Positions 1-11,156 of a stretch of DNA of 64,000 nucleotides are shown one piece after another (within the stretch, counting starts at the first letter, position 1; every line of letters starts with the position of its first letter). This stretch comes from Diaporthe sp. PMI_573 (taxonomy: Eukaryota > Ascomycota > Sordariomycetes > Diaporthales > Diaporthaceae): assembly GCA_021399435.1 (NCBI GenBank), contig JAJTUP010000041.1, positions 124,001 to 188,000 on the forward strand. Reading direction: 5' to 3'. The notes under the pieces were generated by a model. That model was not told where the DNA came from and did not search any database. It was given only the letters and a program-made list of their open reading frames with translations. The position numbers were made by a program, and so were the translations under genes.

Positions 1-344
1 ACGTAGGTGCGTGAGCCATCGTCGGGGAACCAAGTCACCTGGACCGGCGGCGGGCTAGCAAACGGGTTCTCCTTGTGAATCTTCCAGAGAGAGCCGCCCG
101 CGACCTTGCCAGTCTCGGTGTCGACGACTTTCTGCCAGTAACTGGACGGATCATGGGTATGCCAGAGCTTGAGGCGGGTTGCAGCTTCGTCGATAGCGGC
201 CTCCCTGGCCTCGTTGCCCGTGCCGTGGGTAGGGAAGAAGACGTGGAAGAACTTTTGTGGGGGGCTCTCGTAGGCCTCGAACATGCAGCGGGCAAGGGCT
301 GGGAAGTCGACCTCTGGGTCGATTTCCTGGAGTTGAAGAGGCAT
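1..344 (-). CDS. GNAT-like N-acetyltransferase, N-terminal part only
   Basis: The reading frame opens at an ATG at 344 on the minus strand and stays open to base 1, so about 114 residues are present and the C-terminal part lies outside the window. The N-terminus begins MPLQLQEIDPEVDF and continues with an acidic helix, an FFPTHG stretch, a WHTHDPSSYWQKVVD segment and a KVAGGSLWKIH strand. This layout resembles fungal GNAT-superfamily acetyltransferases, whose acetyl-CoA binding motif (Q/RxxGxG/A) would lie in the missing part. The substrate cannot be inferred. The assignment rests on the N-terminal pattern alone, so it is moderate. It is transcribed away from the rhodopsin-like gene that follows. 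Confidence 0.6.
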   Translation of the reverse strand, partial: MPLQLQEIDPEVDFPALARCMFEAYESPPQKFFHVFFPTHGTGNEAREAAIDEAATRLKLWHTHDPSSYWQKVVDTETGKVAGGSLWKIHKENPFASPPPVQVTWFPDDGSRTY

Positions 345-1603
345 GTTTGATTTGAATGCTTACTTGGCTCGAAAAGCAGAGATTGTGGAAGCTGCCGAAA
401 GGGACTGACTTGAGGTCGGATACAGAAATTGATATCAAGTTGTGTGCAATACAGACCAGAATGAATCGAGGTAGCCGTGTGATTCAGCGCTTTTCCGAAT
501 TCAAGTGCCAAGATTGATAAATGAGAAATAAACCTTGCTATCTGCAAAGGACGGGGACTTCTGTGTTGGCTGCTAAACACCAACAGGCCAACGGTGAGGA
601 GCAGTCGAATGGCAACCACGATACCCTGGTGAATGAGTGGACCCCATATGCACACGCTCTGGGGCTCACTCACAGCTCATGTAATTGAAGCACCCCTCAT
701 CCTTTACTGCTTAAATTGCTGCCTAGCCAGGTATGCATGCTCTATTCGGAGCCAGACGCAGATGCACGTCGCAGGGGTCTCTTTTTTGGATATGTTCCGA
801 TATGCTTGTCATCATGGCACAACATGATCGCTGCGACCTCCCACTATCTCGGGAAATCTAGACCGCGGGCTCTTACGCGCGGTCGCATTGCTCGGTAGAG
901 CCTGCTGGACCCCATATTGTATTTTACCCCGACCTAGGATTCTCCAGAGGCCAGCCAAGACTGTTCAGCTGGCAATGGTCCCCTACACCATTCCAATACA
1001 AAGCTCTGAACGGCTCGGACCGTAACACAGCATATCCCTACCCCTCAGAGAAGGCCTCGGGTACGGCCTGTCTGCGCTTGGCTGCAACCCAAAAGTACGT
1101 TTCCGCTGCACACCCATTCGCTCTCGTATCGGGTCCTATCAACGCGCCCGCTAGCCAAAGCCGACAGATCTCAAGGGTCTTTTGAAAAGAAGTGTGCATC
1201 CATCATGTATGCAGGCCTAGACCATATGAAATGCGAGTGGCTCGACTCTTGGCTCTGCATGGGCCCACGGATCGACTTGGTCATGCTTCGTGACCGGTTC
1301 CAAGCGGGTTACAGCACCAATATCGGGCATCTGGATTTATCGAAGCAAAGTGATGCGTGACCATTCACTTCTGTGAATGGGTTATGACCCATGCAGCCAT
1401 GGCCGCCATTCTTCCTCCCGGCACACGCTCTGCCTGAGTGTCAAGATCAAAATTTTGTCGAAAAGTGCAGAAGAGATATAGAGCAGATTATTCCGCACGC
1501 TCTTAAATGTCAGCCTGTCACCGCGCGGGTGGCTTCTTTCCAAAACCGCCATGCTCCTGAAGGCTCTGCATTAGCTCCCGCAGGCTAGATCAGCATCGTG
1601 GCC
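345..1603. other. Divergent intergenic region
   Basis: This lies between the divergent GNAT-like and rhodopsin-like genes and should hold both promoters. Short frames here are not conserved-looking, and I see no repeat or RNA gene. Confidence 0.5.
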
Positions 1604-2722
1604 ATGGAGCCCCGGTCTGGGACGGCCGGAGACAAGAGCCGGGTCAGCTTGGTCATAGTGTGGTTCCTGTTTCTCGCAGCAGTTCTGAGCGTCTGCGCCC
1701 GCCTGGGCACGAAATATGGCATGGCCAGGAGACTAGCTGCGGACGATGTCCTCATCATCATTGCCCAGGTTCGCTTCTACCTCAGAATTTACCTCCTGAT
1801 ATCTATCTAACTTGGGACCGGTCTAGGTCACATCTCTTGCCCAGTGCATTTCGATATCATTCGCCGCGACGTCGGGCCTGGGCACCGCTCTAGATGATCT
1901 GGCTCCAAGCCAAGTCGACAACGTTCTGAAGGTGCGGCTCTGGCTGTTTCATTGAATGGCCTTTTCTAAATTTGAACAAGGTGCTGACAGCTATATGCCC
2001 CAGGCCGAATATGCCAGTATACCATTCTTACTTCTGACGTTGGCGTTGGTCAAATGGTCGATTTGCGTGTTCATCAACCACTTGAGTCCGACTGCGGTTC
2101 ACCGTCACATAGACTTGGCTTTCCGGTTGACCATAGGTCTCTGGCTGGCGTCTGCAACAGTTGTCTCTATCTTCCAGTGCGGATTACCGAGACCTTGGGA
2201 CTACATCGATCGCAACGGTTGCAGTGATCGGGTAAGCATTCACTTGCACATTGTCTAGAGCACATGCTGATTCTCGAAGCGAGCTTGGTGGACGTATGTC
2301 ACTGCGGCGAATATTATCACCGAGTTTGGTTTCGTTTTTCTGTACTTGTGGATCATCGGGAGGCTTCACATATCGGTTATGAAAAGAACTACGGTGCTCC
2401 TGGTTTTTTTGACTAGGCTATTGTGAGTTTTGCCTCATTACCCACCTTGCTTCAAGAATCTGATATCGTATTTTCCAGCGTCATTGGAGCTGCAGCAGCT
2501 CAGCTTGCAGTTTTCTGGGATGCATATGGACATCCAGATATCACATCAAACTTATGGCTGCCAACTGTATGTAACCAGATTGTTGTATTTCTCAGTGTAT
2601 TGACAGCCTGTCTACCCTACCTCAGGCCGTTGATGGAAAGCCTTGAATCGGGGATCGTGCACGTACCAGAGGATGCGGAGGAACTGAGGTCATTTGCTAG
2701 AGCAGGGTCAAGAACAAATTAA
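1604..2722 (+). CDS. Rhodopsin-domain (Pth11/SAT-like) integral membrane protein
   Basis: Five exons give a 294-residue protein: 1604-1768, 1827-1931, 2004-2231, 2280-2422 and 2479-2722, with all phases consistent. The start is the ATG at 1604; the GTG six bases upstream is not used. The protein has several hydrophobic segments (near residues 14-30, 92-112, 130-145, 170-190 and 210-265). It carries the family landmarks: AADDVLIIIAQ after the first membrane span, an NGCSDR segment before a WTYVTAANIITEF span, and a C-terminal CLPYLRPLMESLESG. Members are seven-helix fungal membrane proteins, some acting as Pth11-type receptors, most without known ligand. Intron 2 contains a GCTGAC branch site. 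The N-terminal loop is shorter than in many relatives. Confidence 0.75.
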
Positions 2723-3531
2723 TTTTCATCCCCTTCATAGCGCCCATGATAACCACACCGAGGTGATGTGAGTCTAGGGGAATATTATGAAAATAATTGG
2801 TCAAATTTCTGCGTGAGCTGGACTTCGTGCCCTCATCCATGCTCCCATCCATGCTGGGCAGCATGTTAAGCCGTCTCTCCGCGGCCGTGGCTGGTGACAT
2901 CCGTCAGGACCTTTTGTCGGCATATGATTCATCGGACGATTTCAAAAATGTGACGACCTCCCATGCAATCGTATGCAGTGGATATTGGGTGCATATCATG
3001 CAGCGTGAGATAGCGGTATGCAGCTGCAGACCGGTGAGGCAACCCACCCTGCCACCCAGCTAATATAAACCGCCGCTGCCGCCTGTGCTGTGGCACAACG
3101 TGAAGCCCGACACGCTGCAGATATATAGCACCAATAGATGATCCCACCAGGGGTATTGCCAAGGATCCTAGGGCAAATCAGATTCCCCAGCCGGCAGCGA
3201 GCTCAGCTTCGATCATGGTGCAGGCAAGGAGTATCTAGATCCAATATGGAATACCGCAGGTCGTAGTGCAGCTCGCCTTGCGCAATAACCAATTTTTTTT
3301 GGGCGTCAACTTTCGCGCGAGCGACTCCTTCCAGCGAGGATTTCTTCACCTTGGCGAATGCCCAGATCGTGTCTTCATTTTGACAACACCGCGAATGAAC
3401 CGTTTCAGGTATTAATTTGAATCATTCCGCTCCGACCAACAATTCTTTCAAGGCTGTCAGTCTCATCAACGCTCTCTCTTCGACTCTGTATTAATATTTA
3501 CAACACTTTTGCTATTTGAATTCAAGATAAC
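2723..3531. other. Intergenic region upstream of the permease gene
   Basis: This holds the 3' flank of the rhodopsin-like gene and the promoter of the permease, with a pyrimidine-rich leader just before 3532. A frame at 2797-3063 has no recognisable features. Confidence 0.45.
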
Positions 3532-5298
3532 ATGACCTCCGACGAAATGACGAAAGAAGGGGAGATGGGCGCATTCGGACCCACGGTCCGCAGTCCCGTC
3601 TCCCGCGACGACGCTGCGTTAGCACGCCTGGGAAAGAAGCCCGTCCTGAAGCGAAACTTCGGTTTCATGACGATTCTCGGGTTCAGCTGTACGATTTTGA
3701 TAACATGGGAAGGATCTCTGATGTTTGTCTTTCTGTCACAACGCGAAGATGATTGTACCTGTGACTAACAAGATTTAGCACGTTTCTGCAAGGGCTTCAA
3801 AAGTACTCTCCTCTCTAGTCGACCCACCAAAACACTTGATCCAGCTGACACGCAACAGTGGTGGTCCTTCTGGCATTATCTACGGGTTCATCCTCGTCTG
3901 GGCGGGCACGCTGTCCGTGTTCGCAACGCTCTCCGAGCTAGTTTCCATGGCCCCGACCTCTGGTGGGCAGTATCACTGGGTCTCGATGCTTGCGCCGCCG
4001 AGCTCGCGGAAGTTCCTTGGATACCTCACCGCTTGGCTGGCCCTTACGGGTTGGCAGGCTCTGGTGGCATCTGGTGGCTTTGTCACCGGCACGATGATCC
4101 AGGGTCTAATTTTGCTCACGCACCCTGAATACGGCACTGCAGTGCAGAATTGGCACGGCACGCTTCTGTTCTGGGGAGTCGTACTGCTCGGATACGCCAT
4201 CAATAGCGCTATCGGTTCTCTGCTTGCTAAGTTCGAGGGTCTCGTCCTGGTCGTGCATCTTCTGGGATTCTTCGCCATCATGCTGCCGCTGGCTTTGCTG
4301 AGTGAGCATGGGGACTCCGCGGCAGTTTTCAATACTTTCTACAATCTCGGAGACTGGCAAACACAGGGCCTCTCATTCTGCGTTGGCCTCCTCGGCAATG
4401 TGTTTGCGTTTCTCGGGGCGGACGGGGCCATTCATGTGAGTACTGCGCGCCAATCTATCCACGCTTCGTTTACTAAAGTCATGCCCAGATGGCGGAGGAG
4501 ATCCGCAATGCTGCTCTTGTCATCCCCCGGTCTCTGCTGACAGGTTTGGCCATCAACGGGGCGCTTGGGTTCGCCATGGTTATTGTGACTTTATATTGCG
4601 TGGCAGCCTCAGACATCGAAATGGCTCTCGCCGAGAACCCAGCCTATCCCTTCATGGCCATCTTCCGCCACGCTGTCGGATCTACGGCGGGCGCGGCAGT
4701 CATGTCATCGGTCATTGTGGTCATGGCATTCAGTGCCACCACAGGATGCCTGGCCTCTACCTCCCGATTGTACTGGGCCTTTGCCCGCGATCGTGGGCTT
4801 CCTGGATGGACCATCCTCATGAGGACGAGTCGACGAACGAGTATCCCCTTTTATGCTGTGCTCACAACCACTATCATTGCTATCATACTGTCGCTGGTCA
4901 ACATAGGGGATGCAGCCGCTTTCAACGGGGTCATATCCATCTCCATTGCTGGGCTTTTCGGATCATATCTCATGGCCGCTTCACTCTTGCTATATCGACG
5001 ACTGCGCGGGCAGATTCGGAACCCTAGTCCGGATGACCTCCTTGTCAACACTGTCGACTCCACTCTCACATGGGGGCCTTGGCGTCTTCCAGGGCTACTT
5101 GGAATTCTCAACAATGTTTTCTCTTGTTCATATCTATTGTTCATTTTCTTCTTCTCTTTCTGGCCAGCCTCGAGGGAGGTCACACCTCAGACCATGAATT
5201 GGGCGATACTGGTATTTGGTGCTGTAATTAGCTTCAGCGTGCTGTATTACGTGACTTGGGCCAGGAGAGTATATTCAGGGCCGATCGTGGAGGTTTGA
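3532..5298 (+). CDS. APC-superfamily amino acid/choline-type permease
   Basis: Four exons, 3532-3722, 3779-3802 (24 nt), 3859-4435 and 4489-5298, give a 533-residue protein. The N-terminal cytosolic tail is followed by LKRNFGFMTILGFSCT, then the family signature SELVSMAPTSGGQYHW and GADGAIH-MAEEIRNA across the third intron. These are hallmarks of the fungal GABA/choline/amino-acid permease group related to yeast Uga4 and Hnm1. About twelve membrane spans can be seen. It would sit in the plasma membrane and import an amino acid, GABA or choline; the substrate is not decidable from sequence. The intron before exon 4 has a TACTAAAG branch site. Exon 2 is a micro-exon, but the encoded TFLQGLQ junction fits the family exactly. 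Confidence 0.85.
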
Positions 5299-5688
5299 TG
5301 GACTTTGTCATAATCGCACGAATACATATATCGGACATCCCACGACAATCTTCACATTCACATCGGAAACTACAATCTCAGTGTTTAACAGACTTAAATT
5401 GCTGCGCCATGCCTGATTTTCGCGTCTGCCTAGTCATTCTGACAGACATATGCCTTCGACAGCCTTGCCATCGGCTGCTTTGGCCTCTATACGCTATGCA
5501 CTGAGGACCTCCGTGTCTTTCTGCCGCAAATGCCACTTTGACGGCTAGAAGTCCTAGTGGTGAAAAGTTTTCTTCCGAACATATCCGCATGTTCACGGTC
5601 CTTCTTGTTGTCTTTCTGGTCGTCCCTGATCTCATCTCTCATCTGACATTTGCCCGGCTGAGTGTCCATCTGATCGTCCTCCTGGCCC
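5299..5688. other. Convergent 3' intergenic region
   Basis: This short gap separates the ends of the permease gene (plus) and the coiled-coil protein gene (minus). It presumably holds both 3' untranslated regions. Confidence 0.5.
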
Positions 5689-7104
5689 TTATGCCAAGTT
5701 TGTCGAGGCGTCCTCCCCTCCGCCCAAAGATGAACGACGTCGTGCCCAGGCATCCGCAGCTCTGAATACCACGTCGGGAAGCCTGACTGTTTCAAGCCTT
5801 CCGTCAATTGTGGCGTGTTCGATCGCCTGAAACATCACTTGGTGATTGTATTTGAACTCATAGTCGTCAAACAGCGGCTCAAGCTCCTCCAGCTCGGTCA
5901 CCGTGTCTTCCACAGCCTGGCGAAACTCGTCTCTTAGGCCCCGGGCCTCATTCGCGAGTTCTTTGTTGACCATGTTGATTGCCAACTTCTGCAAATTCTT
6001 CAGATGCGTCTCAACGACTTGAGAAACATTTCGGTAAGGACCGAACTGGCCGTGATCCCAATGACATACAAGGTGCCTCAAACGAACCACGTTGAACAAC
6101 GCGTCCCGTGCCAGCTCCACGTTGTTTTCGCGGCAGCCATAGAACGTGTATGGCAGTGTGTCGTTCAGGACATTGAACTCCAACTTGACCTGGTGCCACC
6201 CTCCGGGCCAGTATCGGTCGCGGACCTCCGGTTGGTGCTTGTCCGCGTGTTCCCAGACGATCTTCTGGCAGATCTCTTTGCCTCTTGCAGCCAGCCGGAA
6301 GGCGTGCTCGTCGTCCACGCGAATATCTCGTAGATTCGAGTCAAGCCAGTCATCGTGATGAAGACGAGTTTCATGGACAAGTGAGTGTTGGTCGATGATG
6401 TTGTTAAACCTCTCGTCTGACATGGCGTGGGCGTTCTTCCCGAAAGATAGCGGATGCAGCCACGATTTGCTCTCGGGCGGCAGGTTTGAGCTCCGCCACT
6501 TTGGAGGCTCGCCACATGTGAAACCCTCTCCATTTTGTCCTCCGTTGTCAGAAACCTGTTCTTCCCAGCTCGGGACATCGGTCTGCCATGAGGAACTCCC
6601 AGCCGAGGCTCCATCCCAGCCGCCGGAGGTGGGAGACTCGCTATCGCAACTTGTTGGTGACGACGACTCGGTGCACCAACCATCAGATGACGCCAAAGGT
6701 TCTCCATTCTGCTGCGGAGATGATTCTGATGTTGCGTATTCGTATTGATAATCGGAGCCCTCGTTGGTGAAAGAATGGGCTGGTTCTTGTCCGATGATTG
6801 AGGTGGGATCGTAGTCTGCGTTTTGTGACTCGGTGATTTCGTCCTCTGTGTATGTCGAAGCAGAACTCGTGGACCGTGGGGAGTCGGGTGTGAGTGCTGG
6901 TGGAGTGGACAAAGGTGAGGATACATCTGTCGACGAACTGCTTCTTCGTAGCTGCGCGAAGGCGAGTTTTTCTTCCAACCGGGCGACTTGTTCCTCCAAC
7001 CAGGCGATCTTCTGGTCTTTTTCTGCCAGGAGTAATAATGTTGCCTGATCCATGTTGTTTTTGGTGATGGCAGGGTCAACATATATAGCGTCCATGGAAT
7101 CCAT
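5689..7104 (-). CDS. Protein of unknown function with N-terminal coiled coil
   Basis: A single uninterrupted frame encodes 471 residues from an ATG at 7104. Residues 19-53 form a clear heptad-like coiled coil (AEKDQKIAWLEEQVARLEEK). Residues 54-185 are Ser/Thr/Pro/Glu rich and probably disordered. The remaining two thirds look folded, with an aromatic/acidic region (DRYWPGGWHQVKLEF) and several helices, and the C-terminus ends RRRSSLGGGEDASTNLA. I do not recognise a family. The coiled coil suggests oligomerisation. The region directly upstream is a 19-bp minisatellite that probably lies in the promoter or 5' UTR. Confidence 0.65.
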   Translation of the reverse strand: MDSMDAIYVDPAITKNNMDQATLLLLAEKDQKIAWLEEQVARLEEKLAFAQLRRSSSSTDVSSPLSTPPALTPDSPRSTSSASTYTEDEITESQNADYDPTSIIGQEPAHSFTNEGSDYQYEYATSESSPQQNGEPLASSDGWCTESSSPTSCDSESPTSGGWDGASAGSSSWQTDVPSWEEQVSDNGGQNGEGFTCGEPPKWRSSNLPPESKSWLHPLSFGKNAHAMSDERFNNIIDQHSLVHETRLHHDDWLDSNLRDIRVDDEHAFRLAARGKEICQKIVWEHADKHQPEVRDRYWPGGWHQVKLEFNVLNDTLPYTFYGCRENNVELARDALFNVVRLRHLVCHWDHGQFGPYRNVSQVVETHLKNLQKLAINMVNKELANEARGLRDEFRQAVEDTVTELEELEPLFDDYEFKYNHQVMFQAIEHATIDGRLETVRLPDVVFRAADAWARRRSSLGGGEDASTNLA

Positions 7105-7143
7105 GGCGAATCGGGAGGCTCGGTGATAAGCCTTGCGAGAATA

Positions 7144-7219
7144 AGCGAGGCTTGTGAGGATAAGCGAGGCTTGTGAGGATAAGCGAGGCTTGCGAGGATA
7201 GGCGAGGCTTGTGAGGATA
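7144..7219. repeat. 19-bp minisatellite, four tandem copies
   Basis: Four head-to-tail copies of a 19-base unit (AGCGAGGCTTGTGAGGATA, with one or two changes) run from 7144 to 7219. A decayed partial copy precedes them at about 7120-7143. The array lies 40-115 bases upstream of the coiled-coil protein start. Confidence 0.85.
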
Positions 7220-9242
7220 ACGAAGTCTGATGCTGTTTTTGTGGTGAGCGTCTGGATGATGTTTTTGTGGTTTTGCAGGTTGAGGGTGTCTAAGGAGAGG
7301 AACAGTCAGGTCTGAACACGCGGGGGGAGGGCCTCAATTTATATTCTTCTGTTCAGACTAGTAGGAAGTAAACATTGCAGTCATGTGCCCCCTTAAAAGC
7401 GATAGTGAGAATTAATCCGTGTCATTTGACGCGATTCTAACTCTAAATGCCTTCATTGGTGCATATAGTAGTCGATAGTGCCCAAGTAAACACATTAGTA
7501 CATTGTGTACGGCCGTCAAGGTGCTCATATTTGTAATGTGTCCTCACAAAGGCACGTGAAGAGCAAGAGTTCACTTAGCTCCGTCTTAAACACCATGGGA
7601 AGCCACCATAATCACATGGCTTGCCACTTAAGACGTTGCCTAAATGTAGCGTCGGGTGCTCAACTCGAAAGAGATAATAAGGGTGACCAGCAATGTTCGT
7701 GTTTATTTTGGTGAGGATCTTGCCGGCTTCAAAGCACCGGCGCGAAATGGCCTGGCACTAAGACGTGTGGTGCGAAACGGTGGCTTCCAGATCTGACAGA
7801 GGACTGGTTTGGAGAAGTCGAATGAATACATAGTCGCTGTCCAAATCCTTGCTCAGCAAGATTGACTGGTTTTCTATACAACTCACACTGTCCTTTGCCT
7901 ACTAGGACAGTCACTATTATTCCGGCCCAGCAGAGGAACTCAAACAATACAGATAGTCTATATAGGAGGTGTGTTGATTTCACTTAAGAAGAATCATGAA
8001 AGCCATACAGTGAAATATTCAACGGCTAAACCCTGTCTATGTTGCTAATTGTCATGGTGTGGTAATATTTGAGGCCAGCCAGTGCTTTTTGGTGCGATGA
8101 GATGATTCCGTTACCGAGGTCCAGTCGCGTATGATAGCTTGTCTTGTTGTGCACGAACCTTGGTCACTGGAAGCATTGTCCTAACTCTGCAACATGCTCC
8201 CTAGTGAACTTTCCCTCACGGCACCTGAGATAATACCTCGCCGTAGGGGCTTACTTGACGCCACGCCATCCTTGTGGTTGTGGCCCCGGTTGGTCTTGCC
8301 CGGTCGTCTCAACGAGTATATCCGGCACTCGCAGGGGGCATCACAAATCTGGTATCAATTGAGACCCAATCGATTTCGGAATTTGGAGCAGTTTAGAGAT
8401 CACTTTGGGCTTTTGCTACATCAGAACCACTGAGGTGTGACCTTACTGGCATTCTAGGACAGGCAGCCAGACTCAAGCGTGGGAAGGAGTTACGGCTCTA
8501 TATATGGCTGAATTACTCAATCGTCAATCATTTATGAGTGGTCCTTCTCGCAAGCATAGCTGTATTTCCCAAGTCGACAAGCCACGCGTCAATATTGTCA
8601 TCGGTCAGTCACGGGTGACAACAACATTGGCTGAGATAAAATGATTCAGGAGTCACCGGAAAGCGAGTTCAGAGCAATTTGAGAATTGTATGTTTGGTGA
8701 TAAAACAGGGTCAAGTGACTTAAGTGCACACGCAATCGCTGTTTTCGGGAAAGTTTGAAAGTATGTCAACCTGACCTAGCAATACACCGTGTTTGGGGGG
8801 TGTATCCCCGGTAGCAGTTTGAGAGCTCTACGGTGTGACAGTCCCAAGGGCCTCATGACGCTACTGGCATCTACGACTTGACAAGGCGATCCACGACAGA
8901 TCATTATTGGTACTTTGGGTGAGCTAGCCAAATTTGCAGCGATGGTTCAGTTATTGTTGCCGAGCGCCTTATTCTTTTCTCTTGCCTCTATGATATACGT
9001 ACTGGCCACAGCCTGTTAATCACTGTCTCTGAGCACTCAGCACGGTATGTACCCACTAACACAAGTAGAAAACGTTAAAACCTCCTGAAGTTCAAGAGAC
9101 GGGCCACCAACAAGCGCAAACTTTCCGACAATACCAACGACACTGAAATACACATCTGCATCGAAATGACCAGCAGTCGTTCACGCCGGAACTTAAGAAT
9201 TCTGCGAAATCAACGCATTCAAGCAAAAAAAAGCCTTATCGA
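7220..9242. other. Gene-poor intergenic stretch
   Basis: No convincing gene is visible in these 2 kb. A minus frame at 7729-7983 has a hydrophobic N-terminus but lacks other support. No inverted repeats or transposase remnants were recognised. Confidence 0.4.
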
Positions 9243-11156
9243 TCAACCAGAAAACAATTGCCGTGCCCGCGGCTCCATCCCATGCCCCCGAAGAGCAAGC
9301 TGTAATCTGCTGCGAGGGTGGTCTAGTGCCTCTCCTGCACCCGAACTATCGATCGACGCGTACTCGACTTGGGTATTCTGGTACACATCCATGAGCTCTT
9401 TAATGTCCATATTCGAAGTTCCCGGTTTTCTAAGGAGCTGAGAACCGAAAGCGGTGCCAATTTCAATAGGGCTGAGCGAGACCCGGCGGCCAAGTTTATG
9501 GAACCCTGAAGCCGTCCGTAGCACTGTCACCACAGCCAAGACCGTTATGGACAGCGCGCCCCATAGATAATCGTACCGAGACTCGTAGACGATAAACATC
9601 ATCTGCTGCTGAGCATCAAACTCGGTCCTCGGACTGGAAGCATTCGGCGCCGCCAGGGCGACGCGGAACATGATCTCGTTGAGCTTAGAGATAATGTTTT
9701 CAGTAGGGTCGCCGAACTCGACAGCACAAGTCCTTGCGTCGGCGCCACGGACAAGATAGGTCGCCGTAAGCGGCCCGCTCGTTTCGAACCCCCATCCGTA
9801 TTTTCCCATTGTTTCCACTGTACCCGAAGAATTGAAGATGCTGTCCGCGGCAATACTCAAGCCGCCAAATATGGGGTCTCTGTCGGGCGGCATATGACTG
9901 CTCACAAGAGCGGGCTCCGTGGAGAGGATGCGAACCCTGGCTCTTTGAGTTTCGGGGGTGATGACTCCGTCTCTCTGCGAAAATGGATAGGCCACAACTG
10001 CGTGTCGGAGAACACAGTTGACTGTCGTCGAAACTCCATGGCATGACCTCATTGTATCGTATTCCGAATCACCGTCATCATTTAAGTCTGTCGTGGCGTA
10101 GAATACGGTCAAATTGAAGGCCGCACCGGTATGGTAGTTCATGACATTTGATCCAGTCTTGAAAACATGTGTGGCGCCACCGGTCCCGCCTCCGTAGTAG
10201 GCAGCGAAACTGGTATTACGTACTGTGCTGCATTGGAAATCGATTCCGGCAGCTGCAAGGGTTCCGGAACAATTCCCAACACAGCCAGAAACGGCTCCCC
10301 TTATGGGTTGCCGATCAGTAAACTGTTGTATAATCTGCGTCATTGTCGGAGACAGCTGGATAGGATCGTAGAAGGAATCTTGATAGGCGTCTGTGAAGTT
10401 CATCTGTTGCAACGACCGAACGTCTGTGGCTGCTGCAGTCGACAGTCTGATGCCTTCGCGTTCTGTCCTGAGGGCAGTAATGAGTGCTCGCTGGAGCAGT
10501 GGGTTGACGGCAAATATGGACATCACCATGAACTTTGCGAGGGAAATTTTGTCCATTCCCCTGCCGGACGTGATTGCGGCCCACGTGCTGGTCCCATATT
10601 TCCACTGCCTGTGGAGGGTTCCAAGTGTCGTTCCGGCCAGAGCTGAGTTCCACCATGTTATCACCAGCCCATAGGAAAGGGCATACTGAAGAAGCATGCT
10701 TCCAAGCGGGCCAAGCATGGCCAGAATGACGGTTGGGGCTATCACCCAGGAGTCGTACTTGCTGTTGTCAGCCGCAAAGATGACACCGATGCAGCCGCCA
10801 AACCACACCAAAGTGCCAATAAGAACTAATATGAAGCTCCGAGGTAGATTGGCCCATAGGCCAGGTGTCCACGGTCTTGAAGTGTCGTTTTTGCGTGGTG
10901 GAACTCCCGCCTCTTGATTCGAGGAAAGACTCTCGTCACTGGCTACCTCGACATTGTCGTCTTCGGAAGAAAGCTCCGTGGTTTCCCTCATATACCCCGT
11001 TAGTTCTATCGCCGAGCCAGTAGATTGAGGTGTCCACGGCTGAAATTGACCGTCTTGAGGGGCATTGGTCACGTTCTGCCGCCTCTGAGGCTGTAAAAGG
11101 TTGTTAGATGATATATCAGCCATTGTCCCAGAAATGATGGTTGCATTAGGTCTCAT
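9243..11156 (-). CDS. Fungal multi-pass membrane protein with large extracytosolic domain
   Basis: A single frame gives 637 residues from the first ATG at 11156; an in-frame GTG six bases upstream is not used. A polar, Ser-rich N-terminal tail of about 100 residues precedes a transmembrane helix (SFILVLIGTLVWFGGC). A second and third hydrophobic segment follow, then the family-like motif TLGTLHRQWKYG and a PLLQRA stretch. A cysteine-containing region of about 300 residues comes next, with VGNCSGTLAAAG and several N-glycosylation sequons. A final transmembrane helix (LWGALSITVLAVVTVL) ends in a cytosolic tail. Related fungal proteins share the N-terminal helices and long outer domain but have no assigned function. 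It may be a surface sensor, but that is inference only. Confidence 0.7.
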   Translation of the reverse strand: MRPNATIISGTMADISSNNLLQPQRRQNVTNAPQDGQFQPWTPQSTGSAIELTGYMRETTELSSEDDNVEVASDESLSSNQEAGVPPRKNDTSRPWTPGLWANLPRSFILVLIGTLVWFGGCIGVIFAADNSKYDSWVIAPTVILAMLGPLGSMLLQYALSYGLVITWWNSALAGTTLGTLHRQWKYGTSTWAAITSGRGMDKISLAKFMVMSIFAVNPLLQRALITALRTEREGIRLSTAAATDVRSLQQMNFTDAYQDSFYDPIQLSPTMTQIIQQFTDRQPIRGAVSGCVGNCSGTLAAAGIDFQCSTVRNTSFAAYYGGGTGGATHVFKTGSNVMNYHTGAAFNLTVFYATTDLNDDGDSEYDTMRSCHGVSTTVNCVLRHAVVAYPFSQRDGVITPETQRARVRILSTEPALVSSHMPPDRDPIFGGLSIAADSIFNSSGTVETMGKYGWGFETSGPLTATYLVRGADARTCAVEFGDPTENIISKLNEIMFRVALAAPNASSPRTEFDAQQQMMFIVYESRYDYLWGALSITVLAVVTVLRTASGFHKLGRRVSLSPIEIGTAFGSQLLRKPGTSNMDIKELMDVYQNTQVEYASIDSSGAGEALDHPRSRLQLALRGHGMEPRARQLFSG

